From Streptomyces sp. NBC_00273 (GTDB lineage Bacteria; Actinomycetota; Actinomycetes; Streptomycetales; Streptomycetaceae), in assembly GCF_036178145.1 (NCBI RefSeq), contig NZ_CP108067.1, positions 8,695,001 to 8,759,000 on the forward strand: a stretch of 64,000 nt of DNA, written 5' to 3'. Numbering within the stretch: the stretch's first letter is position 1; the number at the start of each line of letters is the position of its first letter. The notes under the pieces were generated by a model, which saw only the letters and a program-made list of their open reading frames with translations, was not told the DNA's origin and made no database searches. Made by a program: the position numbers and the translations under genes. Positions 26,635 to 35,119 of this stretch are shown one piece after another.

Positions 26635-26653
26635 TTAGGTTTACCTTCGTTTA
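26635..26653 (+). promoter_or_regulatory. Weak iron-box-like site upstream of the ferredoxin reductase
   Basis: TTAGGTTTACCTTCGTTTA matches about 11 of 19 positions of the DmdR/IdeR iron-box consensus, with the left half-site TTAGGTT intact. It lies 48 bases before the start codon. It may instead be chance or part of the promoter. Confidence 0.3.
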
Positions 26654-26700
26654 GGGTTCCCTTTGATCCACCTTGCCGTCGCTCGAAGGGAACCTCTGCC

Positions 26701-28062
26701 ATGCCTCGCCCTCTGCGGGTAGCAATCGTCGGTGCCGGCCCCGCCGGTATCTACGCCGCCGACGCGCTGCTGAAGTCCGAGGCAGCCGTCGAGCCCGGTG
26801 TGTCCATCGACCTCTTCGAACGGATGCCGGCGCCCTTCGGCCTGATCCGGTACGGCGTCGCCCCCGACCACCCCCGGATCAAGGGCATCATCACCGCCCT
26901 CCACCAGGTGCTCGACAAGCCGCAGGTGCGCCTCTTCGGGAACGTCGACTACCCGAACGACATCAGCCTCGACGAGCTGCAGTCCTTCTACGACGCCGTG
27001 ATCTTCTCCACCGGTGCCACGGCCGACCGCGCGCTGACCATCCCGGGCGTCGACCTCGACGGTTCCTACGGCGCCGCCGACTTCGTTTCCTGGTACGACG
27101 GCCACCCGGACGTCCCGCGCACCTGGCCGCTGGAGGCCGAGAAGGTCGCCGTGCTCGGTGTCGGCAACGTCGCCCTCGACGTCGCGCGCATCCTGGCGAA
27201 GACGGCCGACGAGCTGCTGCCGACCGAAATCCCGGCGAACGTCTACGACGGCCTCAAGGCGAACAAGGCCCTGGAGGTCCACGTCTTCGGCCGCCGGGGT
27301 CCGGCGCAGGCCAAGTTCAGCCCCATGGAGCTCCGGGAGCTGGACCACTCGCCCAACATCGAGGTCATCGTCAACCCCGAGGACATCGACTACGACGACG
27401 GCTCCATAGCCACCCGCCGCGGCAACAAGCAGGCCGACATGGTCGCCAAGACCCTGGAGAACTGGGCGATCCGCGACATCGGCGAGCGCCCGCACAAGCT
27501 GTTCCTGCACTTCTTCGAGTCGCCCACCGAGATCCTCGGCGAGGACGGCAAGGTCGTCGGACTGCGCACCGAGCGCACCGAGCTGGACGGCACCGGCAAC
27601 GTCAAGGGCACGGGCGACTTCACCGACTGGGACGTCCAGTCCGTCTACCGGGCCGTCGGCTACCTCTCCGACGAGCTGCCCAAGCTCCCCTGGGACGTGG
27701 AGTCCGGCACGGTCCCGGACGAGGGCGGCCGCGTGATCGAAGCCGGTGCCCACCTGCAGTCGACGTACGTCACCGGGTGGATCCGGCGCGGTCCGGTCGG
27801 CCTGATCGGCCACACCAAGGGTGACGCGAACGAGACGGTGGCGAACCTGCTCGCCGACCACGCGGAGGGCCGCCTGAGCGAACCGGCCGCCCCGGCTCCG
27901 GAGGCCGTCGAAGCCTTCCTCGTCGAGCGCAGCGTCCGCTACACCACCTGGGAGGGCTGGTACCGGCTGGACGCGGCCGAGAAGGCCCTCGGCGAGCCCC
28001 AGGGCCGCGAGCGCGTGAAGATCGTCGAGCGCGAGGGCATGCTCGACGCGAGCGGAGCGTAG
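26701..28062 (+). CDS. Ferredoxin-NADP+ reductase (FprA-like, adrenodoxin reductase type)
   Basis: 453 residues, the normal length. The FAD motif is VAIVGAGPAGIYAADAL (residues 7-23). The NADP-binding motif is VAVLGVGNVALDVARIL near 150, with the VFGRRGPAQAKF segment that binds the 2'-phosphate. The C-terminal GWIRRGPVGLIGHTKGDA is the conserved adrenodoxin-reductase signature. It passes electrons from NADPH through FAD to ferredoxins that serve cytochrome P450s or other iron-sulfur enzymes. ATG 26701 behind GAAGGGAA. Monocistronic. Confidence 0.93.
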   Translation: MPRPLRVAIVGAGPAGIYAADALLKSEAAVEPGVSIDLFERMPAPFGLIRYGVAPDHPRIKGIITALHQVLDKPQVRLFGNVDYPNDISLDELQSFYDAVIFSTGATADRALTIPGVDLDGSYGAADFVSWYDGHPDVPRTWPLEAEKVAVLGVGNVALDVARILAKTADELLPTEIPANVYDGLKANKALEVHVFGRRGPAQAKFSPMELRELDHSPNIEVIVNPEDIDYDDGSIATRRGNKQADMVAKTLENWAIRDIGERPHKLFLHFFESPTEILGEDGKVVGLRTERTELDGTGNVKGTGDFTDWDVQSVYRAVGYLSDELPKLPWDVESGTVPDEGGRVIEAGAHLQSTYVTGWIRRGPVGLIGHTKGDANETVANLLADHAEGRLSEPAAPAPEAVEAFLVERSVRYTTWEGWYRLDAAEKALGEPQGRERVKIVEREGMLDASGA

Positions 28063-28182
28063 TGCGAGGGGCCGGGACCCGGACGGGGTCCCGGCCCTCC
28101 GTACGTCCTGCGGCGCGATCGGCGGCACTCGCGGTATCGCGATGTCCCCGGCCCGTCGGGGGCGGCGAACGCCGCCGTCCGC

Positions 28183-28479
28183 GTGCTCGAGCGGGGTCGG
28201 CTGGCACCGGGCATCGCTTCCGTCGCGCTGAGCGTGTGGTCGGTCCGCGTCCACGGGGTCGAACGCCCGTGGAGACCGTGGGAGGCCGAGTTCACCTGCC
28301 CGTGCTGTGGCGAAGGCTGGGCCCGGGACGAGCTGCAAGGGGCTCTGTCCGTGCTGCCGCCCAAGGCCGCCGCCGAACTGCGGGTGCAGGTCGAATGCCT
28401 GGACGAGGTGCTGCTCGGGCGAACGCACCACGATCCCGCGGCGGATCCGGAGCTGGCGTGGTGGCATCGCCGGTGCTGA
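28183..28479 (+). CDS. Small conserved protein with CPCC motif
   Basis: 98 residues from GTG 28183. It contains FTCPCCGEGW, a cysteine cluster of the type seen in small zinc ribbons, and a second half dominated by Leu/Val/Glu helices ending LAWWHRRC. No homologue with known function is recalled. Codon bias is good, and its stop precedes the convergent DinB-like gene by 96 bases with a 20-bp palindrome between them. The start could be a little downstream. Confidence 0.6.
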   Translation: MLERGRLAPGIASVALSVWSVRVHGVERPWRPWEAEFTCPCCGEGWARDELQGALSVLPPKAAAELRVQVECLDEVLLGRTHHDPAADPELAWWHRRC

Positions 28480-28503
28480 CCGTGCCCGCGCCGCCGGCGG
28501 GAT

Positions 28504-28523
28504 CGACCGGGACGTCCCGGTCG
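28504..28523. terminator. 20-bp perfect palindrome between convergent genes
   Basis: CGACCGGGACGTCCCGGTCG is fully self-complementary, forming an eight-pair stem with an ACGT loop in RNA. Its position between two converging stops makes a bidirectional terminator likely. Confidence 0.6.
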
Positions 28524-28575
28524 GCTTCGCTTCGATCCGTGCCCACCAGGAGCGGCCGGTGCCCGCGAGGTCCCG

Positions 28576-29094
28576 TCACAGGCCCCGTTCCCGCTCCAGC
28601 ACGCCCCGTACGAAAGCCGCCTGCCCGGCGTGCTGGAGGTCGTCCCCCAACACGCTGACCAGGCGTACCCCGAGGGTGACCGGCGGGTCCCAGCGTTCGT
28701 CGACCACCCGGTCCAGCTCGGTGGCGGCGAGCCCGTGCACGAAGCGGGCGGTCCGCTCGTGCACCGCGTCGAAGTACCCCAGCAGCAGCTCGCCCGAGTC
28801 GACCCGCACGGTGTAGACGTCCTGCGGCGAGTGCCCGTACCCGGTCGACCCGGCGGGCAGCGGCAGTGCGAACCGGTCCGACCAGCCGCCGGAGTCCCAG
28901 ATCTGCTCGGTGCCGGCCGCGTCCGCGATGTGGTCGTCCTGGATCCGGGTCAGGTGCCAGATGAGCCAGGTGACCGAGTTCGCCGCCGGATCCACGCGTG
29001 CGTTGAGCAGCTCCGGCGGGACCCCTTCCACGACCTCGTGCACGATCTCCCGGATGCGTCCGAAACCGTCGGCGATGACGTCCGTAGCCTTCAT
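28576..29094 (-). CDS. DinB-like protein (mycothiol-dependent S-transferase superfamily, DUF664)
   Basis: 172 residues from ATG 29094. A four-helix bundle is suggested by alternating hydrophobic helices. Candidate metal-binding histidines are in LIWHLTRIQDDH and DDLQHAGQAAF, as in DinB/YfiT enzymes, many of which use mycothiol in actinobacteria for detoxification. The substrate is unknown. ATG follows an upstream promoter gap. It shares the strand with the MFS gene but is separated from it by about 100 bases. Confidence 0.85.
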   Translation of the reverse strand: MKATDVIADGFGRIREIVHEVVEGVPPELLNARVDPAANSVTWLIWHLTRIQDDHIADAAGTEQIWDSGGWSDRFALPLPAGSTGYGHSPQDVYTVRVDSGELLLGYFDAVHERTARFVHGLAATELDRVVDERWDPPVTLGVRLVSVLGDDLQHAGQAAFVRGVLERERGL

Positions 29095-29192
29095 GCACCC
29101 ACCATGCAAGGCCCGGGGGCCCGACCCCCGCGAGCGACACGCGGAGGCCGGACCCCCGGGCCGGCGGGTCGGGTGACGGGACGGACGGTCGG

Positions 29193-30704
29193 TCAGCGGG
29201 TGGCGTCGGCCTTCTCGGCCTGCTCCGTCTTCTCCGTCGTCGGCGCGGGCCGGTCGGCGGCCGCCGCCACGGTGCCCTGCCCGCTGCGCAGGCCGATCCA
29301 GCTGATCAGCGCGACCAGCGCGAAGGCCACCGCCCCGATCCCGAAGGTGAGGGTGAACCCGGACTCGGCGGGCAGCGGGGGGACCCCCGCCGGCAGGTGC
29401 TCGATGGTCTTGGAGGCCAGGATCGTGGTGACGACGGCGCTGCCGATCGCACTGCCCGTGGAGCGGGAGATCGAGTTGATGCCGTTGGCGATGCCGCTCT
29501 GGTGGTGCGGGACGCTGGACATGATCACGGCGGGCATGGCGGCGTAGCCGAAGCTGACGGCCGCACCGACGACGAGCCCGGCGCCGATCACCGAGAGACT
29601 GTGCTGGTGGTCCAGGACCAGCCAGGCGAAGCCGGCCGCGCCGAGGGCCGCGGCCAGGGCCAGCGCCGTACGCGGACCCCGGTGGCGCACGATCTGGCCG
29701 CCCACGGGCGAGGCGAGCAGCGAGACGATGGCGCCGGGCAGCAGGAACTGCACGGAGGCGCGCAGGATGGACGCGTCGAAGCCGTAGCCGGTGAGGGCCT
29801 CGGGCATCTGGACGAGGTACGAGACGCCCAGGAAGTTCGCGAACATGCCGAAGCCGACGAGGACGCCGGCCAGGTTGGCCATGAGCACGGGGCGGTGGAC
29901 GAACATCTTCATGTCGACGAGCGGCTCGCGCACCTTGCGCTCGACGAGCACCCAGACGGCGGCCATGACGGCGGCGCCGGCGAAGCTGCCCAGCGTGCGG
30001 GCGGAGCCCCAGCCCCACTCGTGGCCCTGGGAGATCGGCAGCAGGAGCAGCAGCAGCGCGATGCCGAGGGTCAGTGCGCCGAGGAAGTCGGTGCGCCCGC
30101 CGGTCTTGTGGCGGGTCGCGGGGACCAGGAACACCACCGCGAGCAGGGCGAGGAGCGCGAAGCCGGTCGCCATCCAGAAGGCGTTGCGGTAGTCCGCGCC
30201 GGAGCCGGAGGTGAGCAGTCCGGTCGCGACGAGCGCGAGCCCGCTGCCGAACGCGAGCGTGCCGCTGACCAGGGCCATCGCGCCCGGCAGCTTCTGCGGT
30301 CGGACCTCTTCGCGCAGGACCGAAAGGGCCAGCGGGAAGATCGCGGTGGCGGCTCCCTGGAGCACCCGGCCCAGGATCAGCAGCGGCAGCGAGGTCGCCA
30401 GTGCGGCGATCACGGAGCCGGCGACCATGACGCCGAGCACGGCGACCAGGGTGGGCTTCTTGCCGTGCTGGTCACCGAAGCGGCCCAGCAGCGGGGTGAA
30501 GACGGCGGCCGACAGCAGGGTGGCGGTGGTCACCCAGCTCACGTTGGCCGTGGTGGTGCCGAGGTCCTGGCGGATGAGGCCGAGGATCGGGACCGGCAGG
30601 GTCTGCATCATCGACACGACCATGGCGGCCAGGCTCAGGGCGAAGACGATGACCGTCTCGTTCCGGTGCCCGGAGGCCGGGGCGGCGGGGGAGGGGGTGC
30701 TCAT
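29193..30704 (-). CDS. MFS drug-efflux transporter (DHA2-type)
   Basis: 503 residues from ATG 30704, with fourteen readable membrane helices, as in DHA2 efflux pumps. Motif A is GRFGDQHGKKPT between helices 2 and 3. Motif C-like small residues occur in helix 5 (LVSGTLAFGSGLALVATG). It exports hydrophobic compounds with proton exchange; the substrate is unknown. It is transcribed away from a MarR-type regulator with two inverted 13-bp elements between them, so it is probably repressed by that MarR and induced by its ligand. Confidence 0.9.
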   Translation of the reverse strand: MSTPSPAAPASGHRNETVIVFALSLAAMVVSMMQTLPVPILGLIRQDLGTTTANVSWVTTATLLSAAVFTPLLGRFGDQHGKKPTLVAVLGVMVAGSVIAALATSLPLLILGRVLQGAATAIFPLALSVLREEVRPQKLPGAMALVSGTLAFGSGLALVATGLLTSGSGADYRNAFWMATGFALLALLAVVFLVPATRHKTGGRTDFLGALTLGIALLLLLLPISQGHEWGWGSARTLGSFAGAAVMAAVWVLVERKVREPLVDMKMFVHRPVLMANLAGVLVGFGMFANFLGVSYLVQMPEALTGYGFDASILRASVQFLLPGAIVSLLASPVGGQIVRHRGPRTALALAAALGAAGFAWLVLDHQHSLSVIGAGLVVGAAVSFGYAAMPAVIMSSVPHHQSGIANGINSISRSTGSAIGSAVVTTILASKTIEHLPAGVPPLPAESGFTLTFGIGAVAFALVALISWIGLRSGQGTVAAAADRPAPTTEKTEQAEKADATR

Positions 30705-30760
30705 GGCTGGGGTGAACCTTCTTCGTGTTTCGGAGCTGAAGAGCTTCGGAACGCAGATGT

Positions 30761-30815
30761 TTGACCTTCTCAAGTAACTCGACCGACGGTAGACGTCGAT
30801 AGTTAAGGTGGTCAA
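30761..30815. promoter_or_regulatory. Paired operator-like elements between MFS and MarR genes
   Basis: TTGACCTTCTCAA (30761-30773) and, in opposite orientation, TTAAGGTGGTCAA (30803-30815), whose complement TTGACCACCTTAA shares ten of 13 positions. Each is followed by the direct repeat CAAGTAA. The region is AT-richer than its surroundings and lies in the divergent promoter, as expected for MarR autoregulation. Confidence 0.6.
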
Positions 30816-30858
30816 GTAAACAATTGATAATGTGAAGCATCCTGAGTACGCTCCAGGT

Positions 30859-31299
30859 ATGAGCGACACCGCCACGCAGACCCCCACCAAGCTCCAGCTG
30901 CTGGAGCTGCTCGCCGCGATCGGCACCGCCCAATGGCGCGAGTTCGCGGCCGCCGCGGCCCAGCACGGCCTGACCTCCACCCAGGCCCGGGTCCTCGCCC
31001 AGCTCGACGGCCCCGTGCCCATGCGCGGCCTCGCCACCCTGCTGGTGTGCGACGCCTCCAACGTGACCGGCATCGTCGACCGGCTGGAGGCCCGCGAGCT
31101 GGTGCGCCGGGAGCCGGACCCCGCCGACCGCCGCGTCAAGAACGTCGTCGCGACGGATGCGGGTCGCGAGGTCATCCGCCGCGTGCGCGAGGAGATGCAG
31201 GCCATGCACGGGGCTCTGGACACCCTCGACGAGGCCGAGAGCGCGACGCTCTACGCCCTGCTGGGCCGCCTGCGCCCCTCGATGGAGAAGGGCGCCTGA
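30859..31299 (+). CDS. MarR-family transcriptional regulator
   Basis: 146 residues from ATG 30859; a GTG at 30832 would add nine residues. The winged helix-turn-helix is clear (VPMRGLATLLVCDASNVTGI, then VDRLEARELVRREPDPADRR with the wing). Terminal helices provide the dimer interface. It is divergent from the MFS pump and probably represses both. Two further genes follow on the same strand within 20 bases. Confidence 0.9.
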   Translation: MSDTATQTPTKLQLLELLAAIGTAQWREFAAAAAQHGLTSTQARVLAQLDGPVPMRGLATLLVCDASNVTGIVDRLEARELVRREPDPADRRVKNVVATDAGREVIRRVREEMQAMHGALDTLDEAESATLYALLGRLRPSMEKGA

Positions 31300-31315
31300 A
31301 GTAGCCTCGGCCTCC

Positions 31316-31687
31316 ATGAGTACTTTGCAGACGATCAACGACGTGTCCGTGCTGATGTGCGAGGCGGAGGGCGAGGTCATCGCCGGTGAACGCGAGGCAC
31401 TCGACTGCATCGGCGACGCCGGCTACCAGGGTGCCCAGTGGGTCGTCATCCCCGCCGGGCGGTTCGACGACGCGTTCTTCCGGCTGAGCACCCGCGTCGC
31501 CGGCGCGATCATCCAGAAGTTCGTCCAGTACCGGGTCGGCATCGTCGTCCTGGGCGACATCTCGCGCCACACGGAGGCCAGTCCGGCGCTGCGCGACTTC
31601 GTCCGCGAGTGCAACCGCGGGACGCAGGCGTGGTTCCTCGCCGACGCCGCCGAGCTGGGCGAGCGGCTGGCCGGGCCGGCGGCGTGA
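31316..31687 (+). CDS. DUF4180 family protein
   Basis: 123 residues, ATG 31316, 16 bases after the MarR stop. Contains CIGDAGYQGAQWVVIPAGR and the segment RFDDAFFRLSTRVAGAIIQK typical of DUF4180. Related families resemble STAS-like or antitoxin-like folds, but the function is not known. The stop overlaps the HutD-like start (GTGA), so the genes are coupled and may belong to the MarR operon. Confidence 0.82.
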   Translation: MSTLQTINDVSVLMCEAEGEVIAGEREALDCIGDAGYQGAQWVVIPAGRFDDAFFRLSTRVAGAIIQKFVQYRVGIVVLGDISRHTEASPALRDFVRECNRGTQAWFLADAAELGERLAGPAA

Positions 31688-32289
31688 GCGGAGCCGGCGC
31701 GCTGTGCGTCCTGCGGGCGGCCGACCGGACCGCCACGGTCTGGAAGAACGGCGGGGGAGTCACCCGGGAGATCGCGGCCTGGCCCGACGGCGCGGACATG
31801 GACGGTTTCGGCTGGCGCGCGAGCCTGGCCGAGGTCGCCGCCGACGGCCCGTTCTCGGCCTTCCCCGGCATCGGGCGCACCCTGACCCTCGCCGAGGGCG
31901 CGGGCATGGACCTCACGGTGGCGGGCGTACGCCGACTCGTGGACGAGCGGTTCGCGCCGCAGGACTTCCCCGGGGACGAGCCGACCGACTGCCGGCTGCT
32001 CCGCGGCCCGGTCGTGAACTTCAACGTGATGTACCGCAGGGGCGTGGTGGAGGCGCAGACCGCCGTCGTACGGGGCGCGCTCGCCCCCGCGGTCCCGCCG
32101 GGCGGGACGCTGCTGGTGGTCGCGCTGGAGGGGTCGGCGGTAGTCGAACGGGCCGGTGACCGCGCGGAGCTGCTGCCGTACGATGCGGCCCTGTTGACGG
32201 GGCCGCTCGACTGCCGGGTCCGTACGGACGGGCGCGCGGCCGTCGTACGGTTCACCACGGCCGCGGCCGAGGGCCGGGCCCCGGCCTAG
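31684..32289 (+). CDS. HutD/Ves-family cupin protein
   Basis: 201 residues from GTG 31684, overlapping the previous stop. The N-terminal TATVWKNGGGVTREIAAWPD and the segment GPVVNFNVMYRRG are diagnostic of HutD/Ves proteins, bicupins linked to histidine utilisation and cold response in other bacteria. No hut genes are nearby. Its last four bases overlap the stop of the convergent oxidase gene. Confidence 0.85.
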   Translation: MSGAGALCVLRAADRTATVWKNGGGVTREIAAWPDGADMDGFGWRASLAEVAADGPFSAFPGIGRTLTLAEGAGMDLTVAGVRRLVDERFAPQDFPGDEPTDCRLLRGPVVNFNVMYRRGVVEAQTAVVRGALAPAVPPGGTLLVVALEGSAVVERAGDRAELLPYDAALLTGPLDCRVRTDGRAAVVRFTTAAAEGRAPA

Positions 32290-34118
32290 CGGGTGCGGGT
32301 GCCCAGCTTGATCCACTTAGCGATGCTGGGGACGCCCTTGGCGTCCAGCAGGAAGAGCATGTAGTAGCCGGGCGGGGCGTCGGCCGCGCTCGGCGGTGTG
32401 CGCAGGCCGATCGTGGAGCCGTGGACGCCGGTGATCCGCAGGTCCAGGTGGCGCTGGCTGGTGTTCACCGAGTGGGTGACGGTCGTCGGCGCCAGCAGCA
32501 CGGCCCGCGTGACGTCCTTCGCCGTCGAGCTCGTGACCTGGAAGGCCGTGTCGTGGCCGAGGTCGCCCGTCGGGGCCCGGTCGAGCGCCGGCCGGGCGCC
32601 CCGGTGCAGGTAGGCGGGCTCGTAGAGCTCGATGCTGCCGTCCATCCCGTCCTTGATGTCGGGGTCGTTGGCGATCTGCTGGAGCTCGTCCCCGGTGACC
32701 ATCATCCGGCCGTCCGGCAGGACCAGGGCGTTGGAGTGGTAGCCGCGGGGCAGTCGTTGGGCCGGACCCAGCTTCCAGTGGCCGCGCGCGTCGCGCAGTT
32801 CGATCTGCCGGTACTTCAGGTCGGCCTTCGGGTTGAAGGGCCCGTTGCCGTAGTCGCGGGTGTCCAGGGCGCCGTTCACCGTGAGCAGGGTCCCGTCGGG
32901 CAGGATCAGGGTCCCGTCCTGGGTGCGGCCGAAGGCCCTCGGTTCCTCGATGCTCCAGCGGCCGCCGGACAGCCGGTACGTGAGCGGGTCGCGCGGGTCG
33001 CCGCCGAGCACCAGGACGGAGTCCGGGCCCCGGAAGCCGGCCGGCAGCGGCACGGCCGAACCGTAGCCCCGGAAGTCGGCGGGCCGTCGGGGCAGGTCGG
33101 TGCGGGTGTCCTCGACCGGGTCGAAGAGCCACTGTTGGTCGGCGTCGCGGCCGAGCCCGTAGATCTTCCCGTCCCGCAGCGAGAAGAGGTGCGGATAGTC
33201 GTTGCGGAAGGGGGCCCGTGACCGGAGCCGCTCCGCGGGGACGTTCGCCGGGATGTCGTACGAACGCCAGGGCACGGGCCGCCCGAGCGCGGGGAAGCGC
33301 TCCACCACCGGAGTGGGCGTGCCCGTACCGCGTTCGGACTGGCCGGACATGATGATCTGCCGGCCGTCCGGCCCGGTCACCACCGAGGGGTACCAGCGGC
33401 CCACGGACATGTCGCGGTTGCGGAACCACTTCTCGGTCCACGGGTCGAACACGAAGGACAGCTTGGCGCCGCTGCCGCCCTTCCCGCCGACGTTTCCGCC
33501 GAACACCCCCACCATCCCGTTGGGGAGGTAGGAGTGACCGGCGCAGAAGAACGGCGCCGGGCGCGGGGCGTAGGCACCGTCGGGCATCAGTACCACCGGT
33601 GGCGGCACGTTCGTGAAGGCCTTGGCCCCGGTCCCCCTCGCGGGGTCCCAGAGGTAGGCGCGGCCCGCGTTGGTCCGGCCGACCGTGTTGGTGGGCCCGG
33701 TCTCCTTGGTGGGGTCGGCTTCCACGCGTTCGAAGGAGAAGAGCAGCACCTTGCCCGTCGGCAGCTGGGCCACGTGGACGCCGAAATCGGGCGAGGGGAA
33801 GAACTGGGTGAACCGGCCGAACCGGGCCGCGTCGAACGTCGCGTTGACCTTGCGCTGGGACTCCTCCAGGGAGGCCAGGCTCGACGTGCGCTTCGACTGC
33901 GGATAGCCCTGATTTCCCTGGGCCGCCTCGCGCAGCCGCGCGTGCGCGCGGGCGTGCTCCTCGCCGAGCACCCCGGCCTCGTCGCCCGCGTGGTGGGCCG
34001 CGGCGAAGGCCGGGGCGGCTGCGGTCAGGGCGATGGCCAGGGCGGTGGCGAGCGCCAGCGCGGACATGGCGGTGGGACGCGGTCGTGGTGCGCGGGACGG
34101 GCGTGGTGCGCGGGACAT
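32286..34118 (-). CDS. Secreted galactose-oxidase-like copper radical oxidase (GlxA type)
   Basis: 610 residues from ATG 34118, which has GAGGAG in front; the GTG four codons earlier overlaps that site. A signal peptide (to AFAAAHH) is followed by a kelch-like seven-bladed domain and a C-terminal Ig-like domain (DUF1929). The expected radical-copper residues are visible: Cys in PFFCAGHSYLPNG, Tyr in VGRWYPSVV, His in YHSNALVLPDGR and His in VTHSVNTSQRH. Related enzymes oxidise alcohols or aldehydes to give H2O2 and help glycan deposition at hyphal tips. Unlike glxA, it has no cslA beside it. Confidence 0.87.
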   Translation of the reverse strand: MSRAPRPSRAPRPRPTAMSALALATALAIALTAAAPAFAAAHHAGDEAGVLGEEHARAHARLREAAQGNQGYPQSKRTSSLASLEESQRKVNATFDAARFGRFTQFFPSPDFGVHVAQLPTGKVLLFSFERVEADPTKETGPTNTVGRTNAGRAYLWDPARGTGAKAFTNVPPPVVLMPDGAYAPRPAPFFCAGHSYLPNGMVGVFGGNVGGKGGSGAKLSFVFDPWTEKWFRNRDMSVGRWYPSVVTGPDGRQIIMSGQSERGTGTPTPVVERFPALGRPVPWRSYDIPANVPAERLRSRAPFRNDYPHLFSLRDGKIYGLGRDADQQWLFDPVEDTRTDLPRRPADFRGYGSAVPLPAGFRGPDSVLVLGGDPRDPLTYRLSGGRWSIEEPRAFGRTQDGTLILPDGTLLTVNGALDTRDYGNGPFNPKADLKYRQIELRDARGHWKLGPAQRLPRGYHSNALVLPDGRMMVTGDELQQIANDPDIKDGMDGSIELYEPAYLHRGARPALDRAPTGDLGHDTAFQVTSSTAKDVTRAVLLAPTTVTHSVNTSQRHLDLRITGVHGSTIGLRTPPSAADAPPGYYMLFLLDAKGVPSIAKWIKLGTRTR

Positions 34119-34373
34119 GGGACTCCTCACCGCAGGAGGGCCCGGCGCCCCGGCCGGCTCCAGAACCCGCTGATTGCCTCAAGGACCTCGCCGATCTTAG
34201 GAAGAACCGCAACGATTGACCGGTGCGACTCGGCGCTGCGCGCCACCTGGGGCCATCCGGCGCAGGGGTTTGAGTAGATTTATCGTTTCTGCGGTGACGG
34301 TCCTCGGCCATCGAGGTGAGACCGCGTGCCCGTCGGCCGGCCGGGGCCGCCGCCGACCGCTATTCATGGCGAC

Positions 34374-35036
34374 GTGATCAAGTCCCTCCGCACCGGATTC
34401 ACCGCAGCCGCCGTGACCGCGACGTTCATCGCGCTCACCCCCGCCGCCGGGGCCTCGTCCTCGGCGCCCTCCGCCCCCACCGACCAGGTCACCGTGGACG
34501 TCGCCTCCGTGAACGGATCGGGCTGCCGTCCAGGCAGTGCCGCCGTCTCCGTGTCCCCGGACAACTCGGCCTTCACCGTCACCTACAGCGAATACCTGGC
34601 TCAGGCCGGCGGCGGCGTCTCCGCCGTCGAGGGCCGCAAGAACTGCCTCCTCTCCCTCGACGTCCACGTCCCCCAGGGGTACACCTACGCCGTGGCCAAG
34701 GTCGACTACCGCGGCTTCGGCAGCCTCGCACCGGGCGCGGTCGGCACGCAGAAGGCCAGCTACTACTTCCAGGGCATGAGCCAGACCGCGTACCGGACCC
34801 ACAAGTTCAACGGCGAGCTCGTCGACAACTGGCAGGCGACCGACACCACCGGCGTCGAGGCCCTGGTCTTCGCGCCCTGCGGTGAGCAGCGCAACTTCAA
34901 CATCAACACCGAGCTGCGCGCCGAGGTGGGCACCTCGGACCCGGCGCACACCAGCTTCATGGCGCTCGACTCGACGGACGGCAGCATCAACAGCGTGTAC
35001 CACTTCTCCTGGAAGAAGTGCCCGGCCCGGCGCTGA
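34374..35036 (+). CDS. Secreted DUF4360 protein
   Basis: 220 residues from GTG 34374. The signal peptide ends around TPAAGASS. The mature part has the DUF4360 pattern: NGSGCRPGSAAVSVSPDNSA, TVTYSEYLAQAG, NCLLSLDVHVPQGYTYAV and a closing CGEQRNFNINTELRA. Four cysteines probably form two disulfides. Function unknown; the family is common in fungi and actinobacteria and is predicted to be a secreted beta-sandwich. Divergent from the copper oxidase gene. Confidence 0.83.
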   Translation: MIKSLRTGFTAAAVTATFIALTPAAGASSSAPSAPTDQVTVDVASVNGSGCRPGSAAVSVSPDNSAFTVTYSEYLAQAGGGVSAVEGRKNCLLSLDVHVPQGYTYAVAKVDYRGFGSLAPGAVGTQKASYYFQGMSQTAYRTHKFNGELVDNWQATDTTGVEALVFAPCGEQRNFNINTELRAEVGTSDPAHTSFMALDSTDGSINSVYHFSWKKCPARR

Positions 35037-35119
35037 TCCGGGAACGCCCGCTCCCCGTTCGCAGGGGCCCTCCGTCCCGCGGGCCCCTGCGACGTGTCCG
35101 GTGCCGGTCCGGTGCCGGC

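Noticed and set aside
26635..26653. Iron box as a firm regulatory call
   Set aside because: Only about 11 of 19 consensus positions match and the right half-site is poor, so it is kept only as a weak feature.
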